DNA of 64,000 bases from Cerasicoccus frondis (GTDB lineage: Bacteria > Verrucomicrobiota > Verrucomicrobiia > Opitutales > Cerasicoccaceae): assembly GCA_031296915.1 (NCBI GenBank), contig JAVDPC010000016.1, forward strand, positions 62,001 through 126,000, given 5' to 3'. Below are positions 63,068 to 64,000 of this stretch, piece by piece. The translations under genes and the position numbers were made by a program. A model generated the notes under the pieces. The model did not search any database. It worked only from the letters and a program-made list of their open reading frames with translations, and had not been told where the DNA came from. Position 1 is the first letter of the stretch; each line of letters starts with the position of its first letter.

Positions 63068-64000
63068 ATGAACTTACAAATCGTCCTTGTCGGATCCGAC
63101 ACCTGGCTCAATAGCCTGCGGCGCTGCTGGAACTGCATCCGCATCCAGCCTGGACAACGCCGGCACAACAAGGCCATCTCGATCGAAGTAGAGCTCAAGC
63201 GCTGCGTCTGGTTTGGGCTGTTTATCGCGATTACGCTCTATTTTGCCGGGGGGTTCGGCGCCTATCTTCTGCGCGCCAGACAGCCATTTAACCAGATTAC
63301 CTATCTGGATGTCCTGCAGGCGCCCATCAACATGAAGAACCTCGTCCGCAAACAGGGCGAAACACAAATCCTTCAGGCGCGGGAAGATCTCAAGAACGGC
63401 CAAGTCATGAAGGCCTTCTATAAATATCGGTCCGGCGTGCGGCGCATCCCCGATGACTACAAAGCGCGTTTGGAACTGGCCCAGTTTTACATTGCCGCCG
63501 GTCTCATCGTTGACGCCGTGGACTTGCTGATTGACGGGCTGGAGTACGGGTACCCGGACCAACCGGACTACCTCGTGACCCTCATGAAGCTTTGCCAATA
63601 CACGGACAACAACCCCGCGTTGATCCGCGCCGTCCCGAAAATCATGGAGTTCCATGAAATTGAGGACAACAAGCCGCTCCAGTTGGCAATGCTCAAGCTA
63701 CTCTTACGCGCCCGATTGATGGAGGCGGATTACACCGGGGTGATCGATACCGCAGATCACCTGAATGAAGCCGATCCCAATCAAAACTACGACGACACCA
63801 TCATCTTTGCCTACCTGAAAATGGGCGCCTATGGCGATGCCGAGCAACACATGGCCAGCCTCGATGAAGAGCTGGCCGATAGCCCCAAAATGAGGCTCAT
63901 GCGCGGCAACCTGATGCAGGCGCAGGAAAATGAAGCCGCCGCACGGCAAATTTACCACAGCCTCTTCCGCGACTACCCCAGCGCCTGGAACACCCAGATG
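63068..64000 (+). CDS. TPR-like membrane protein, truncated by the window end
   Basis: The frame opens at ATG 63068 and is still open at 64000 (311 codons). One membrane helix lies at about residues 50-72. It is followed by a helical TPR-like region (AREDLKNGQVMKAFYKYRSGVRRIPDDYKARLELAQFYIAAG, LMRGNLMQAQENEAAARQIYHSLF). It was read directly from the sequence. It begins about 50 bp after the SRP RNA. Function unknown; such proteins are common partners in envelope assembly. Confidence 0.82.
   Translation, partial: MNLQIVLVGSDTWLNSLRRCWNCIRIQPGQRRHNKAISIEVELKRCVWFGLFIAITLYFAGGFGAYLLRARQPFNQITYLDVLQAPINMKNLVRKQGETQILQAREDLKNGQVMKAFYKYRSGVRRIPDDYKARLELAQFYIAAGLIVDAVDLLIDGLEYGYPDQPDYLVTLMKLCQYTDNNPALIRAVPKIMEFHEIEDNKPLQLAMLKLLLRARLMEADYTGVIDTADHLNEADPNQNYDDTIIFAYLKMGAYGDAEQHMASLDEELADSPKMRLMRGNLMQAQENEAAARQIYHSLFRDYPSAWNTQM

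Overview
The window reads as chromosomal DNA of a Gram-negative bacterium, most probably from Verrucomicrobiota (an Opitutae-like lineage). This is inference: the signs are TIGR03790- and TIGR02597-type secreted proteins, PEP-CTERM proteins, a TPR/ExbB operon, REP-type hairpin pairs, and a suf operon headed by a Fur-type regulator. Most of it is GC-rich housekeeping DNA. There are no transposases, phage genes, CRISPR arrays, tRNAs or rRNAs that I can see. The only classical RNA gene is the SRP RNA near the right end.

Layout. 0-5 kb: start of the ATP synthase operon (atpB, atpE, minus strand), a secreted octapeptide-repeat protein, ptsH, an exonuclease and a lone PIN-domain gene. 5-10.5 kb: a shortened uvrC, cinA, glpD, an exported carbonic anhydrase and a frameshifted discoidin-type gene. 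11-12.6 kb: an SDR-like domain fused to a very long disordered tail that ends in histone-H1-like KKAA repeats. 12.9-15.8 kb: the preQ0/preQ1 genes queC, queD, queE and queF. 15.9-18.4 kb: three AT-richer secreted-protein genes, including a PEP-CTERM protein. 18.6-25.8 kb: a Fur-type regulator with a perfect 7-1-7 operator, then sufC, a four-helix-bundle gene, sufB, sufD, an MscS channel and sufT. 25.9-30.4 kb: clpP, and facing it an infC / amidase / crcB / TIGR03790 operon. 30.4-39 kb: mixed housekeeping and envelope genes, including a GOLPH3-like gene facing a PAP2 lipid phosphatase, and a short NAD-type 6-phosphogluconate dehydrogenase. 39-48.3 kb: an accessory stretch with Imm22-like and SUKH-like immunity genes, REP pairs, a poly-C tract, and a TetR/methyltransferase pair sharing one palindromic operator. 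48.4-57.8 kb: an NADP-type 6-phosphogluconate dehydrogenase, a CoA-transferase/GNAT fusion, methyltransferases, a MORN-repeat lipoprotein, and the distal genes of the TPR/ExbB operon. 57.8-64 kb: the large TPR protein, aroC with a tiny lipoprotein gene, SRP RNA, and a TPR-like gene running off the end.

No single large undescribed multi-gene system stands out. The observations most worth following are the catalytically dead SDR with a chromatin-like tail; the compact UvrC lacking the cysteines used for the Fe-S cluster; the Fur-type regulator with a changed metal site and its operator in front of suf; start codons embedded in or abutting terminator-like hairpins; a promoter plus three-hairpin RNA upstream of infC; and several families of intergenic repeats (paired REP hairpins, degenerate word repeats, and a 21-bp element between convergent genes).
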